DNA from: Hymenobacter sp.
Lineage (GTDB): Bacteria > Bacteroidota > Bacteroidia > Cytophagales > Hymenobacteraceae
Direction: 5' to 3'
Assembly (NCBI GenBank): GCA_025362615.1
Contig: JANYFQ010000403.1
Location: 1-7,154, forward strand
Length of the DNA: 7,154 bases
Part shown: positions 1-6,243 of the stretch, in pieces
Numbering within the stretch: the first letter of the stretch is position 1
Layout of the letters: each line of letters begins with the position of its first letter
Notes under the pieces: generated by a model
Databases searched by the model: none
The model's input: only the letters and a program-made list of their open reading frames with translations
Told to the model about the DNA's origin: nothing
Position numbers and translations under genes: made by a program

Positions 1-1473
1 GCAGGTGCCGGGGTTGGCGTAGCCGTTGGGGGCCGTGGTGGTAGCGCCTACGTTGGCCGCGTTGGTGGGCGCACAGGTCGGGCTGACGGTCAGCGGCAAC
101 GCGCCGCTCGGCTCGTCGTTGGCGGGCAGCGTCACGAAGGCTACTGCCGGGGCCGAGGTAGCGGGGCCGCCGGTGGCGCAAGCGCCCGTCACGGTCACGT
201 TGTAGCGAATGCCGCCCACGAGGCCCGTCAGGCCAATGGGCGAGGCCGTGCCGGTGGCCGTGGCCGGCCCGCTGCCGCCGCTGGCGGGCGTGGCCGTCAC
301 GGTGTAGCTGGTGTTGCCGTTGCCGGGCGTAAAACCGACGTTGGCCGTGCTGACGGTGATGTTGGCAACGCCCACCGCCGTCGGAGCCGTGCAATTAGCT
401 ACTGTTGTGAAGCTCACCGTTGCTGGCACCGACGTGGTGCCGCCCGCGCAGTTGCTCACCAGCGCGGCCGTGTAGGCGGTGCCGGCCATCAGCCCGCTAA
501 GCGTAAAAGGCGAGCCGCTAACGGCCTGCGCCCCGCCGCCGCTGGCCGGTGTGGTCGTGACGGTGTAGACCCCGGCGGGGGCCGGCGCAGCCGCCGTAAA
601 CGTCAGCTCGGCCGAGTTGTCGGTGATGTTTCGCACACTCAGCAGCTGGGGCGAAGCGCAGGCGTTGGGCGGCGTGAAACGATAGACCAGGCCGTTCAGG
701 GGCTTTACGGCATTGGTCAGCAGCATGGCATCGGCGCTGCTGATGCCGGGCGTGGTTTGGGTCCAGGCGGTGGCCGTGGTGCGGTTGTTGAACGCTGCGC
801 TGCCGCCGCCGCGCAGCCCCACCTGGGCCGTTGTGGCCAGCGTTGGTGCCGTCTGAAAAGGTCCGTAAGCAAAGCTTACCACATTGCTGCCCTCGCTGAG
901 CTGCACCTGAAAATCGAGCAGCGTGGCGGTGCTGCCAAAGGGCTGAAAGTGGCTGAACTGCACCACCAGCATCCGGTTGGGCGCACTGCCCAGGGTTTGG
1001 TAGCGCAGTTGGCCCGGTGTGCCGGTGGCAGCCGTGGTGTTGCCCACCAGGTCGGTGCCCAGCGGAGCAGCGGCACCATCGTAGCCGGTGAGCGACGTGA
1101 TGGGTGCATCGAACTCGCTCGGCGGTGTGGACCCGAACGTAATGAACCCGTTGCTGGAAAGCGCAAACTGAGTGTAGTTCGCACCGTTGAAGCGGAACGT
1201 GAAACCGATGGGCAGCATCTCAAAAACCGTCCCGTCCAAATTGTCGGCACCGGCGCTGGCGCTGGCTGTGGCCAGCAGTGTGCCGCCCGTCAGGGGTGCA
1301 TACGTCCCGGTGCTTTGCGAAAAAGAATACGTGGACACCGCTTGTGCGGCGGCCCCGCCAGCAGTGGCCAGCAGCCCGGCCAGCAGCGCCGCACCGGGTT
1401 TCAGCCACCGCAATAAAAAGGCCGGGCACCGGGTAGGTTGCGGCGGCCGGGTGTTCGATGAAGGTTGTTGCAT
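1..1473 (-). CDS. Secreted fibronectin type III repeat protein, probable T9SS cargo (partial, C-terminus beyond left edge)
   Basis: The minus frame from the ATG at 1473 stays open for 491 codons to the window edge, so the protein is cut by the window and not broken. Residues 1-45 look like a long signal peptide: a basic N-region with R15, R22 and K25, a Leu/Ala core, and an AQA cleavage site after A45. Residues 46-270 resemble the beta-sandwich found at the front of many Bacteroidota surface proteins (IGFTFRFNG and SSNGFITFG stretches). Two fibronectin-III-like repeats follow, about 272-360 and 361-449. They share the phrase YTVTxTPASGG and each carries two cysteines (C272/C342 and C361/C432), which suggests internal duplication. 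From about 452 a new domain starts (NDEPSGALPLTVSPTC), typical of Bacteroidota exported proteins. No catalytic motif is visible. The role is probably cell-surface adhesion or matrix binding. A T9SS sorting domain is expected past the edge but cannot be seen. Confidence 0.85.
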   Translation of the reverse strand, partial: MQQPSSNTRPPQPTRCPAFLLRWLKPGAALLAGLLATAGGAAAQAVSTYSFSQSTGTYAPLTGGTLLATASASAGADNLDGTVFEMLPIGFTFRFNGANYTQFALSSNGFITFGSTPPSEFDAPITSLTGYDGAAAPLGTDLVGNTTAATGTPGQLRYQTLGSAPNRMLVVQFSHFQPFGSTATLLDFQVQLSEGSNVVSFAYGPFQTAPTLATTAQVGLRGGGSAAFNNRTTATAWTQTTPGISSADAMLLTNAVKPLNGLVYRFTPPNACASPQLLSVRNITDNSAELTFTAAAPAPAGVYTVTTTPASGGGAQAVSGSPFTLSGLMAGTAYTAALVSNCAGGTTSVPATVSFTTVANCTAPTAVGVANITVSTANVGFTPGNGNTSYTVTATPASGGSGPATATGTASPIGLTGLVGGIRYNVTVTGACATGGPATSAPAVAFVTLPANDEPSGALPLTVSPTCAPTNAANVGATTTAPNGYANPGTC

Positions 1474-1514
1474 GAGTGTGTGTTTTGAGAGAGGATGAGG
1501 TAAAAAACGGCTAA

Positions 1515-1547
1515 CAAAAAAAACCAAGCCCGGCGACGAACACCGGC
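1515..1547 (-). promoter_or_regulatory. Hairpin followed by U-tract in the leader of the FN3 protein gene
   Basis: Read on the minus strand, CCGGTG (1546-1541) can pair with CGCCGG (1535-1530) around a five-base loop, including one G-T wobble. A run of eight T follows about six bases later (1523-1516). This has the form of a weak intrinsic terminator, but it lies just 40-75 bases before the start codon of the following gene and beyond the stronger terminator at 1604-1639. It could be a back-up terminator or an attenuator in the 5' leader. The sequence alone does not decide which. Confidence 0.35.
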
Positions 1548-1603
1548 CTCCCTGGCTGGCAGCTTGCAGCTAACGCCCTGGCCAATCAAGCTAAAGTTTA
1601 CGC

Positions 1604-1639
1604 AAAAATGCCGGCCCCTTGCAGGGAACCGGCACTTTT
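1604..1639 (-). terminator. Rho-independent terminator of the 780-residue T9SS cargo gene
   Basis: On the minus strand, AAAGTGCCGG (1638-1629) pairs with CCGGCATTTT (1614-1605) with one G-T wobble. The stem is extended inward by CCC/GGG (1626-1624 with 1617-1615), and the 3' arm ends in a five-T run (1608-1604). It lies 26 bases past the TAG stop at 1665-1667. The T-rich outer arms on both strands would let it work in both directions, but no plus-strand gene approaches it. It should insulate the FN3 protein gene from its upstream neighbour. Confidence 0.8.
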
Positions 1640-1664
1640 CAAACTAATCAGGCAGCGCCCGCAT

Positions 1665-4007
1665 CTACTGTTTCTGGATTTTGATGGTTTGCGTGGCCCC
1701 GCTGGGCAGCGACAAGCGCACCAAGTACACGCCGGCCGGCCGGGCATCCAGCGAGGGCAGGTTGATAGTGCCTGTCTCACTCGACACGTCGGCGGTCTGC
1801 CGGGCCACCTCGCGGCCTAGCGCGTCCAGTACGCGCACCGTGGCGGTGCCACTCACGGCCGTTTTCACACTCAACACCAACTGCTCACCGTCGCGGAAGG
1901 GGTTCGGAAATACCGACGACGTACTGGCCACGGCCGCTTCGGCCGAGCCGCCGAAGTTCACCACCCGCACCGGGGTGTAAGCGAACGTACCGTCGGTATC
2001 GACCTGCCGCAGGCGGTAGTAACGAGTGCCGCTGCTGGCCGTCGCATCAAGGTAGCTGTAGTGGTGGGCGGCATTGCTGTTGGCCGTTGCCGGCCGCACG
2101 GTGGTGATGGTGCGGAACTCGCGGCCATCAAGGCTCATCTGTACTTCAAAGCCGGCGTTGTCCTTCTCCATTGCCGTGCCCCAGTTCAGCATCGCCCCTT
2201 TGCTTTCGCGCATGGCGGTGAAGTAGGTAAAGTTTACCGGCAGCGGGGCCCCGTTTTCGCCCAGCGTGGTGGTCGCGAAGGTAGTGAGGCCGTTTTGCGT
2301 CACCCGGTTGCCCGAGGGGTTGATGCGGTCCCGAGACTTATTCTCAAAGCCCGTACCGCCACTCGTCGATACCCAGATGGTGAGCTGCGTTTCGTCCAAA
2401 TCAATCGGGCCAACGCTGCCGCGTTGCACCCCGCGCAGCTCCTGGTCGAGGTAGCGGACCCCAATGCGAGCCACCAACACGTTAGAGGCGGTGCTGGAAT
2501 TATCGGGCTGGATGCCGTAGCTGCGCCGAATGCTGGGTTTGCCACCGAGCAACGACCCCACCGTAACCCCGGTGAGGCGCACAATCCGTACTCCGCCCGA
2601 TGTCCCGTTGCTCTGCGTCCCGTTGGGGTCGCCGCCCGTGAAGGTGAGGTCCAGGCCAATGTTGCCAAAGTTTTGATTTATACCAATCAAAGCGGGTTCT
2701 TTTGTGCTGATGTAGCCCAGTACGTAGCTTGTTTCCGACTCACCGACGATAACAGCACTCGGAGCCAGGCTCACAATCGAACCCGAAGCGTTGACGCCCT
2801 GGGTTTGCAAAATGCCGTTCACGAAGCGCAGCGTACCGTCCACGGTCATGGCCGCAGCATTGGTCAGACGTTTTACGCCGCCGCCGTCCACGGTGAAGTT
2901 CTTGAAATTGGCCGAGCCATCAAATGTTTGGTTGCCGCCAGCCAGCGTAAAGCTTGTGGGGTTGCCCGCAACTCCGGCCCGCTGAATGTAACTATCGGCA
3001 ACATCAAAAAAATCGCCGGACACGCGCAATTCGCCCGTAATGAGGCGCAGAATAGAACGGTTAGAGGCGTTTTCGCCTTCCAGCGTCAGGCTCCGGCACT
3101 GGGCCGGGCCGGTGGTGGCCGTCGCCCGAATGTTGGGGTACACCGCGCACGGGTTAGCCGCACGGGTCGAGGTGCCCTCGGCGTAGTTGGGCACTAGCAC
3201 ATCGGTAGTGGGCGTGGGCACCCCGTTGGTCCAGTTGACCGGCTCAAACCAGTTCGACTGGGACGTAAGTGGCCCCAGTTCCTGCGAGTTGCCGGTGGCA
3301 CACGAGGGGTTGTCGCCGCCAAGCCAGGTGGTGGAAGTAGCGGGCACACCCGTCACCGTAAACGTAGCGCGGTAGTTCACGCCGTCGCGCGAGTCGAAAA
3401 TACTGTAAGCAGTGCCGCCATTGGAGCCGGTAGCCGAAAAATACACCTCGAAAAAATAAGTGCCAGCGCCGGAAGTCAGGCCCACCAAGTTGATGGGAAC
3501 AGCGTTGTTGGCTGGCAGCCCCGGAAAATTGTTGCCCACAGCGGCGGCTTCCTGGAAGGTGCGGTTGTTGCCGGATTTTGCCCCGCTTTGGGCCAAATTG
3601 ACCTGGCGGAAGGTGCCGCCCGTGCCAGCGTCGCCGTTGGCGGCCACTGTCCGGTAAATTCGGTAGTAAAACTGCCCTTGGTTGATGACATCGGTGCCGT
3701 CCTCAAATGTTTTGATTTGGGCACCCTGCAAAATGAGTTGGCCGCTGGTGCGGTCATAGCTTCCCAGGTCGGTGGGCTGACGCGGGTTGCCAAACGTCAT
3801 GAAGTCAGGATTGCCCGTATTGACTTGCGCGTCGTAATACCTCGTGCCGCCGTTATTGGGGTTGAGGATGACGTAGGATTCAAAAATGCCGCTGCCCGCG
3901 AAGGCTTTGGGAGCAGCACCCAGCCCGAGGACGAGTAGCAGCAGCGCCGCAAAAGCGCGACCGAAAAAAATCCGTCCGGCAGCGGTTAAGGTAAGGTTAG
4001 TTTTCAT
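1665..4007 (-). CDS. Secreted T9SS cargo protein with beta-strand-rich repeats and type A C-terminal sorting domain
   Basis: This 780-residue exported protein has a signal peptide at residues 1-37 (R12/R17, a Leu-rich core, cleavage after AFA). An N-terminal beta-rich domain spans about 38-222. A W/NW module with three cysteines begins at W228 (TWLGGDNPSC ... NWTNGVPTPTTDV). Residues about 310-585 are strand- and turn-rich, with phrases such as FKNFTVDGGGVKRLT and VDGTLRFVNGILQTQG, as in Bacteroidota beta-helix surface proteins. An FN3-like module follows (about 587-686, LPVNFTYFTA ... YYRLRQVDTDG). The last about 82 residues (VFPNPF, GxVYLVRL-type strands, KIQKQ end) match the type A T9SS sorting domain, so the protein is expected to cross the outer membrane by T9SS and stay on the surface or be released. 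An upstream in-frame ATG at 4064 exists, but only the start at 4007 puts the signal peptide at the N-terminus. No enzyme motif is seen; the substrate or partner is unknown. Confidence 0.9.
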   Translation of the reverse strand: MKTNLTLTAAGRIFFGRAFAALLLLVLGLGAAPKAFAGSGIFESYVILNPNNGGTRYYDAQVNTGNPDFMTFGNPRQPTDLGSYDRTSGQLILQGAQIKTFEDGTDVINQGQFYYRIYRTVAANGDAGTGGTFRQVNLAQSGAKSGNNRTFQEAAAVGNNFPGLPANNAVPINLVGLTSGAGTYFFEVYFSATGSNGGTAYSIFDSRDGVNYRATFTVTGVPATSTTWLGGDNPSCATGNSQELGPLTSQSNWFEPVNWTNGVPTPTTDVLVPNYAEGTSTRAANPCAVYPNIRATATTGPAQCRSLTLEGENASNRSILRLITGELRVSGDFFDVADSYIQRAGVAGNPTSFTLAGGNQTFDGSANFKNFTVDGGGVKRLTNAAAMTVDGTLRFVNGILQTQGVNASGSIVSLAPSAVIVGESETSYVLGYISTKEPALIGINQNFGNIGLDLTFTGGDPNGTQSNGTSGGVRIVRLTGVTVGSLLGGKPSIRRSYGIQPDNSSTASNVLVARIGVRYLDQELRGVQRGSVGPIDLDETQLTIWVSTSGGTGFENKSRDRINPSGNRVTQNGLTTFATTTLGENGAPLPVNFTYFTAMRESKGAMLNWGTAMEKDNAGFEVQMSLDGREFRTITTVRPATANSNAAHHYSYLDATASSGTRYYRLRQVDTDGTFAYTPVRVVNFGGSAEAAVASTSSVFPNPFRDGEQLVLSVKTAVSGTATVRVLDALGREVARQTADVSSETGTINLPSLDARPAGVYLVRLSLPSGATQTIKIQKQ

Positions 4008-4070
4008 GATAAAAAAATTAGTTGGTTGAGGAGCGTTGCAAAATCCCGGCGGCGCGGAGCGCATTTTTAG

Positions 4071-4102
4071 GGAAAGTAGGCCGTTTACGAAAGCGGCGCA
4101 AA
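4071..4102 (-). promoter_or_regulatory. Possible Bacteroidota-type promoter for the T9SS cargo gene
   Basis: On the minus strand, TTTG (4102-4099) is followed after 20 bases by TACTTTCC (4078-4071), a partial match to the Bacteroidota -33 TTTG / -7 TAnnTTTG pattern. It lies about 65 bases before the ATG at 4007. The last two bases of the -7 box do not fit. A competing -7-like box, TAAATTTT, lies further upstream around 4120 without a matching -33 box. The 222-base gap to the bestrophin gene is much more A/T-rich than the flanking genes at its distal end (4120-4230), as expected of a promoter region. Confidence 0.3.
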
Positions 4103-4165
4103 GGGGTTGGAAAATTTAGCACTTTTTCTGTTAAGGGCTACGTTATTTTTTCATCTTGCAACAAC

Positions 4166-4184
4166 TCGGCCAAAAAATCGGCCA
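4166..4184. repeat. Direct repeat TCGGCCA spaced 12 bases, also a GGCC hairpin
   Basis: TCGGCCA occurs at 4166-4172 and again at 4178-4184, separated by five A, in an A/T-rich stretch. Because GGCC is self-complementary, the two copies can also pair as a short stem. The spacing is a little over one helical turn, so a dimeric regulator site upstream of the T9SS cargo gene is possible. It could equally be a weak 3' structure for the bestrophin transcript, which ends about 50 bases earlier. No known operator is recognised. Confidence 0.25.
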
Positions 4185-4229
4185 CAACTAACTATTTTTT
4201 ATCGTTTAAAATATTTTTCGTATAATCTT

Positions 4230-5153
4230 TTAGTGAATTACGCTGTAGGGCACCGATGCCAGCGCACGCTTCTCCGCAGTAAGCTCTACCCGCAGCAAAT
4301 CGTGGACGCTAACACGAATTTTGTTGGCCAACTGCGTAATGGGCAAGTCGTTGGAGTCAAGTCCAAACGGGTTTTCTATCTCCTCGCCTATCATCTCCAA
4401 CCCCAACAGTGCGTAGGCCCCGAACATCGTTACCGGAATCATGTAGTAGCGCATCGTGCCGAGCAGCACAAACGGCATCACCACAATAAAAATGGTGATG
4501 AATGCTTTGATAAAAAAGCTGTAAGAAAACGGAATCGGAGTCGAGCGAATGCGCTCGCAGGAGCCGTTCACCTCCATCATGCCCAGGAGTTGGGGCTTGA
4601 GGGTAAGCAAGTGAATGTCGCAGATGATTTCGACTTGGCGCAACTGCTCAATGCTCTCCTGCAACACGGCCACGAGGGTGGCGGTCACGCTTTCGGCCCG
4701 GCGCAGGCGCTCCACAATGTCGGGCGTGGCCTCCAACTGCTCGAACTGCACCCCGCCGCGCAATGCCCCCTTGAGGGCGATGGGAAAATTAGAGATGAGC
4801 GCCGCAAAGTAGCGCCGGCTGGCCACGGCGTTGCTGGGCAGCACGGCGTTTAGCTCCATCGCCACGCCCCGGCAGTGGCTCACGAGCTGCCCCCACAGCC
4901 GGCGGCCCTCGTAGTAGCGGTCGTAGGCCGTGTTGGTCCGAAACACCAGCAGCAAACTCAGCAAAATGCCCAGAAACGAGAAATATTCGCGGCTGATGTT
5001 GACCAACGGCTGGTGAAATTCGAGCACCCACACCGCCACCACCGAGTTGTAGAGGCCCACTATTATTAGGCGCTTGAGCAGTTGGCTGATAACGGGCGAT
5101 TTGTGGAAGTACCACAGCGCCCGCCACCAATCGCCTGATTTATAAACAATCAT
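4230..5153 (-). CDS. Bestrophin-family ion channel (RFP-TM / YneE-like membrane protein)
   Basis: The 307-residue length and motifs fit prokaryotic bestrophins, which form pentameric inner-membrane channels. The N-terminus (VYKSGDWWRAL) and a first membrane segment at about 25-45 lead to the signature FRTNTAYDRYYEGRRLWG at 71-88. Later come RIRSTPIPFSYSFF (201-214), membrane segments at about 215-235 and 238-257, and the acidic signature GEEIENPFGLDSNDLP (256-271), the region that binds calcium in animal bestrophins. By position, I63, L67 and F71 correspond to the hydrophobic pore neck described for the Klebsiella homologue (I62, I66, F70, from memory). Bacterial bestrophins studied so far favour cations, so calling this a chloride channel would be unsafe. 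The start at 5153 gives the usual family N-terminus. It is divergent from the esterase gene and followed by a 222-base gap, so it is probably a one-gene transcript. Confidence 0.93.
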   Translation of the reverse strand: MIVYKSGDWWRALWYFHKSPVISQLLKRLIIVGLYNSVVAVWVLEFHQPLVNISREYFSFLGILLSLLLVFRTNTAYDRYYEGRRLWGQLVSHCRGVAMELNAVLPSNAVASRRYFAALISNFPIALKGALRGGVQFEQLEATPDIVERLRRAESVTATLVAVLQESIEQLRQVEIICDIHLLTLKPQLLGMMEVNGSCERIRSTPIPFSYSFFIKAFITIFIVVMPFVLLGTMRYYMIPVTMFGAYALLGLEMIGEEIENPFGLDSNDLPITQLANKIRVSVHDLLRVELTAEKRALASVPYSVIH

Positions 5154-5182
5154 GGCCTGTAAGAAAAATCGGGTGAAGGTGA

Positions 5183-5211
5183 GTAAAGTAGGAAGCGCCG
5201 CCTGCCAACAA
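5183..5211 (-). promoter_or_regulatory. Possible promoter for the bestrophin gene
   Basis: On the minus strand, TTGT (5211-5208) is followed after 17 bases by TACTTTAC (5190-5183), a partial match to the Bacteroidota -33/-7 pattern, about 30 bases before the bestrophin ATG. The phrase CCTACTTT is shared with the candidate promoter of the T9SS cargo gene (4080-4073), which slightly raises confidence in both. The match is incomplete at the 3' end of the -7 box. Confidence 0.3.
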
Positions 5212-5221
5212 CGATGCCAGC

Positions 5222-5276
5222 CCCCGCGCGGGGCCCAGAACGCGAAACACCGCGCCGGGGTTGGCGCTCGGCGCGG
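5222..5276. repeat. GC-rich palindrome and hairpin in the divergent intergenic region
   Basis: CCCCGCGCGGGG (5222-5233) is a perfect 12-base palindrome. Seventeen bases later, CCGCGCCG (5250-5257) and CGGCGCGG (5269-5276) form a perfect 8-bp stem with an 11-base loop. An alternative stem, GCGCC (5252-5256) with GGCGC (5263-5267), uses part of the same bases, so the two folds exclude each other. The cluster sits between the bestrophin and esterase starts and could be a regulator site or an RNA structure in the bestrophin upstream region. No U-tract follows, so it is not a standard terminator. Confidence 0.5.
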
Positions 5277-5291
5277 CCCGCCGTTTCTTTG
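5261..5291 (+). promoter_or_regulatory. Candidate promoter for the esterase gene, almost touching the start codon
   Basis: TTGG (5261-5264) and TTTCTTTG (5284-5291) are 19 bases apart, a good spacing for the Bacteroidota -33 TTTG/TTG and -7 TAnnTTTG elements. The -7 box matches at all fixed positions except the A. It ends only four bases before the ATG at 5296. Transcription would begin at or very near the start codon, giving a leaderless or near-leaderless mRNA. The -33 box lies in the loop of the GC-rich hairpin. Confidence 0.4.
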
Positions 5292-5295
5292 CCGG

Positions 5296-6195
5296 ATGAA
5301 TTACCTGCTTTTGCTATTGGCTACTATCGCCTCATTTACCGCTACGGCGCAGGCAGTGCCCGGCGGGCCGGGCCGCGTAGTGCATCTGCCCAATTTTGCC
5401 TCCAAACACGTGCAGGCCCGCAACGTGGATATTTGGTTGCCTGATGATTACGACAGCAGCACCACTACTTACGACGTGCTCTATATGCACGATGGCCAAA
5501 ACTTATTCGACCCTGCACTTTGCCTCACTACCGGCGTGGCTTGGGAAGTGGACGCCACCCTGGCCCGGTTGCAAGCCGAAGGGGCCGTGCGCCCCACCAT
5601 CGTGGTTGGCGTCTGGAACTCGCCGCTGCGATTTCTGGAGTACGTGCCTGCAACTCCGTTCCGGGCCATGCCCGCCGCCAGCCAGGAGGCCCGCAAGGGC
5701 GGGCAGGCGCTGGAGCCATTGTCGGATGAGTACCTGAAATTTTTGGGGATGGAGCTAAAACCCTACGTAGATGCCCACTACCGCACCGCTCCCGGCCGGG
5801 CGCACACCTGGGTAGCCGGCAGCAGCATGGGCGGGTTGATTTCGCTCTATGCCGCGCTCGAATATCCCAAAATATTCGGCGGAGCTGCTTGCCTGTCAAC
5901 CCATTGGCCACTAAGCAAAGGTGACACCAATCCCAGCGATTTTACCGATGCCATGCTGGCTTACCTTGCCAAAAAGCTGCCGCGCCGCCAGCGCCCGGCC
6001 CTTTACTTCGACCACGGCACCACCACGCTCGACGCGCTGTACGAACTCCATCAGCGGCGCGTGGATGCCTTGCTGCAAGCCAAAGGGTACGATGCCCGCC
6101 ACTACCTGAGTAAAAAGTATGAAGGCGCGGCCCACAACGAAGCCGCCTGGCAGGCCCGCCTGCACGTGCCACTGACTTTTCTGCTGCACAAGTAA
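5296..6195 (+). CDS. Exported alpha/beta-hydrolase fold esterase (PF00756-type putative esterase)
   Basis: The 299-residue protein has a clean signal peptide at 1-20 (MNYLLLLL...ATAQA, cleavage after A20). The mature enzyme should be periplasmic or secreted, since it ends in LLHK with no T9SS tail. The phrase VLYMHDGQNLFD (61-72) is characteristic of the esterase D / enterochelin-esterase-like group. The nucleophile elbow is GSSMGG with S177 as the likely nucleophile. H280 in GAAHNEAAW is the likely catalytic histidine, and D239 or D246 in YFDHGTTTLDALY may supply the acid. It probably cleaves an ester of a carbohydrate, siderophore or acylated cell-wall compound, but the substrate cannot be read. 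The frame is open upstream to 5152, but that extension has no family character and overlaps the divergent bestrophin ATG; only the start at 5296 gives a signal peptide. A DedA gene follows after 48 bases, probably in the same transcript. Confidence 0.9.
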   Translation: MNYLLLLLATIASFTATAQAVPGGPGRVVHLPNFASKHVQARNVDIWLPDDYDSSTTTYDVLYMHDGQNLFDPALCLTTGVAWEVDATLARLQAEGAVRPTIVVGVWNSPLRFLEYVPATPFRAMPAASQEARKGGQALEPLSDEYLKFLGMELKPYVDAHYRTAPGRAHTWVAGSSMGGLISLYAALEYPKIFGGAACLSTHWPLSKGDTNPSDFTDAMLAYLAKKLPRRQRPALYFDHGTTTLDALYELHQRRVDALLQAKGYDARHYLSKKYEGAAHNEAAWQARLHVPLTFLLHK

Positions 6196-6243
6196 CCCCA
6201 CGGGCCGTTCTTTGTGGCTTCTACACCACCCCGCGCCCCCAAC

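Noticed and set aside
757..1416. Plus-strand open frame of 219 codons
   Set aside because: It is the exact antisense register of the FN3 protein gene, is rich in Arg/Gly/Gln/Ala without any domain pattern, and exists because the GC-rich sense codons rarely give stops on the other strand.
2061..3197. Plus-strand open frame of 378 codons
   Set aside because: It lies wholly inside and antisense to the T9SS cargo gene, has unnatural composition (many His, Arg, Ala) and no recognisable family motif.
4008..4064. Longer N-terminus for the T9SS cargo protein starting at 4064
   Set aside because: It would place 19 mostly polar residues before a complete signal peptide; the start at 4007 is better supported.
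4107..4853. Plus-strand open frame of 248 codons
   Set aside because: Most of it is antisense to the bestrophin gene; its His/Gln-rich translation has no domain, while the opposite strand carries clear bestrophin signatures.
5152..5295. Upstream extension of the esterase reading frame with an ATG at 5152
   Set aside because: The 48 added residues are Cys/Arg-rich, overlap the divergent bestrophin start codon and would bury the signal peptide that begins at 5296.
6214..6243. GTG start for the DedA-family gene
   Set aside because: It adds ten residues (ASTPPRAPN type) not typical of the family; ATG 6244 gives the normal N-terminus and residue numbering close to E. coli YqjA.
6196..6243. Possible terminator or promoter between the esterase and DedA genes
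   Set aside because: Only a 4-bp GTGG/CCAC stem with no T-tract and a poor GTTCTTTG box without a -33 partner are present, too weak to call.
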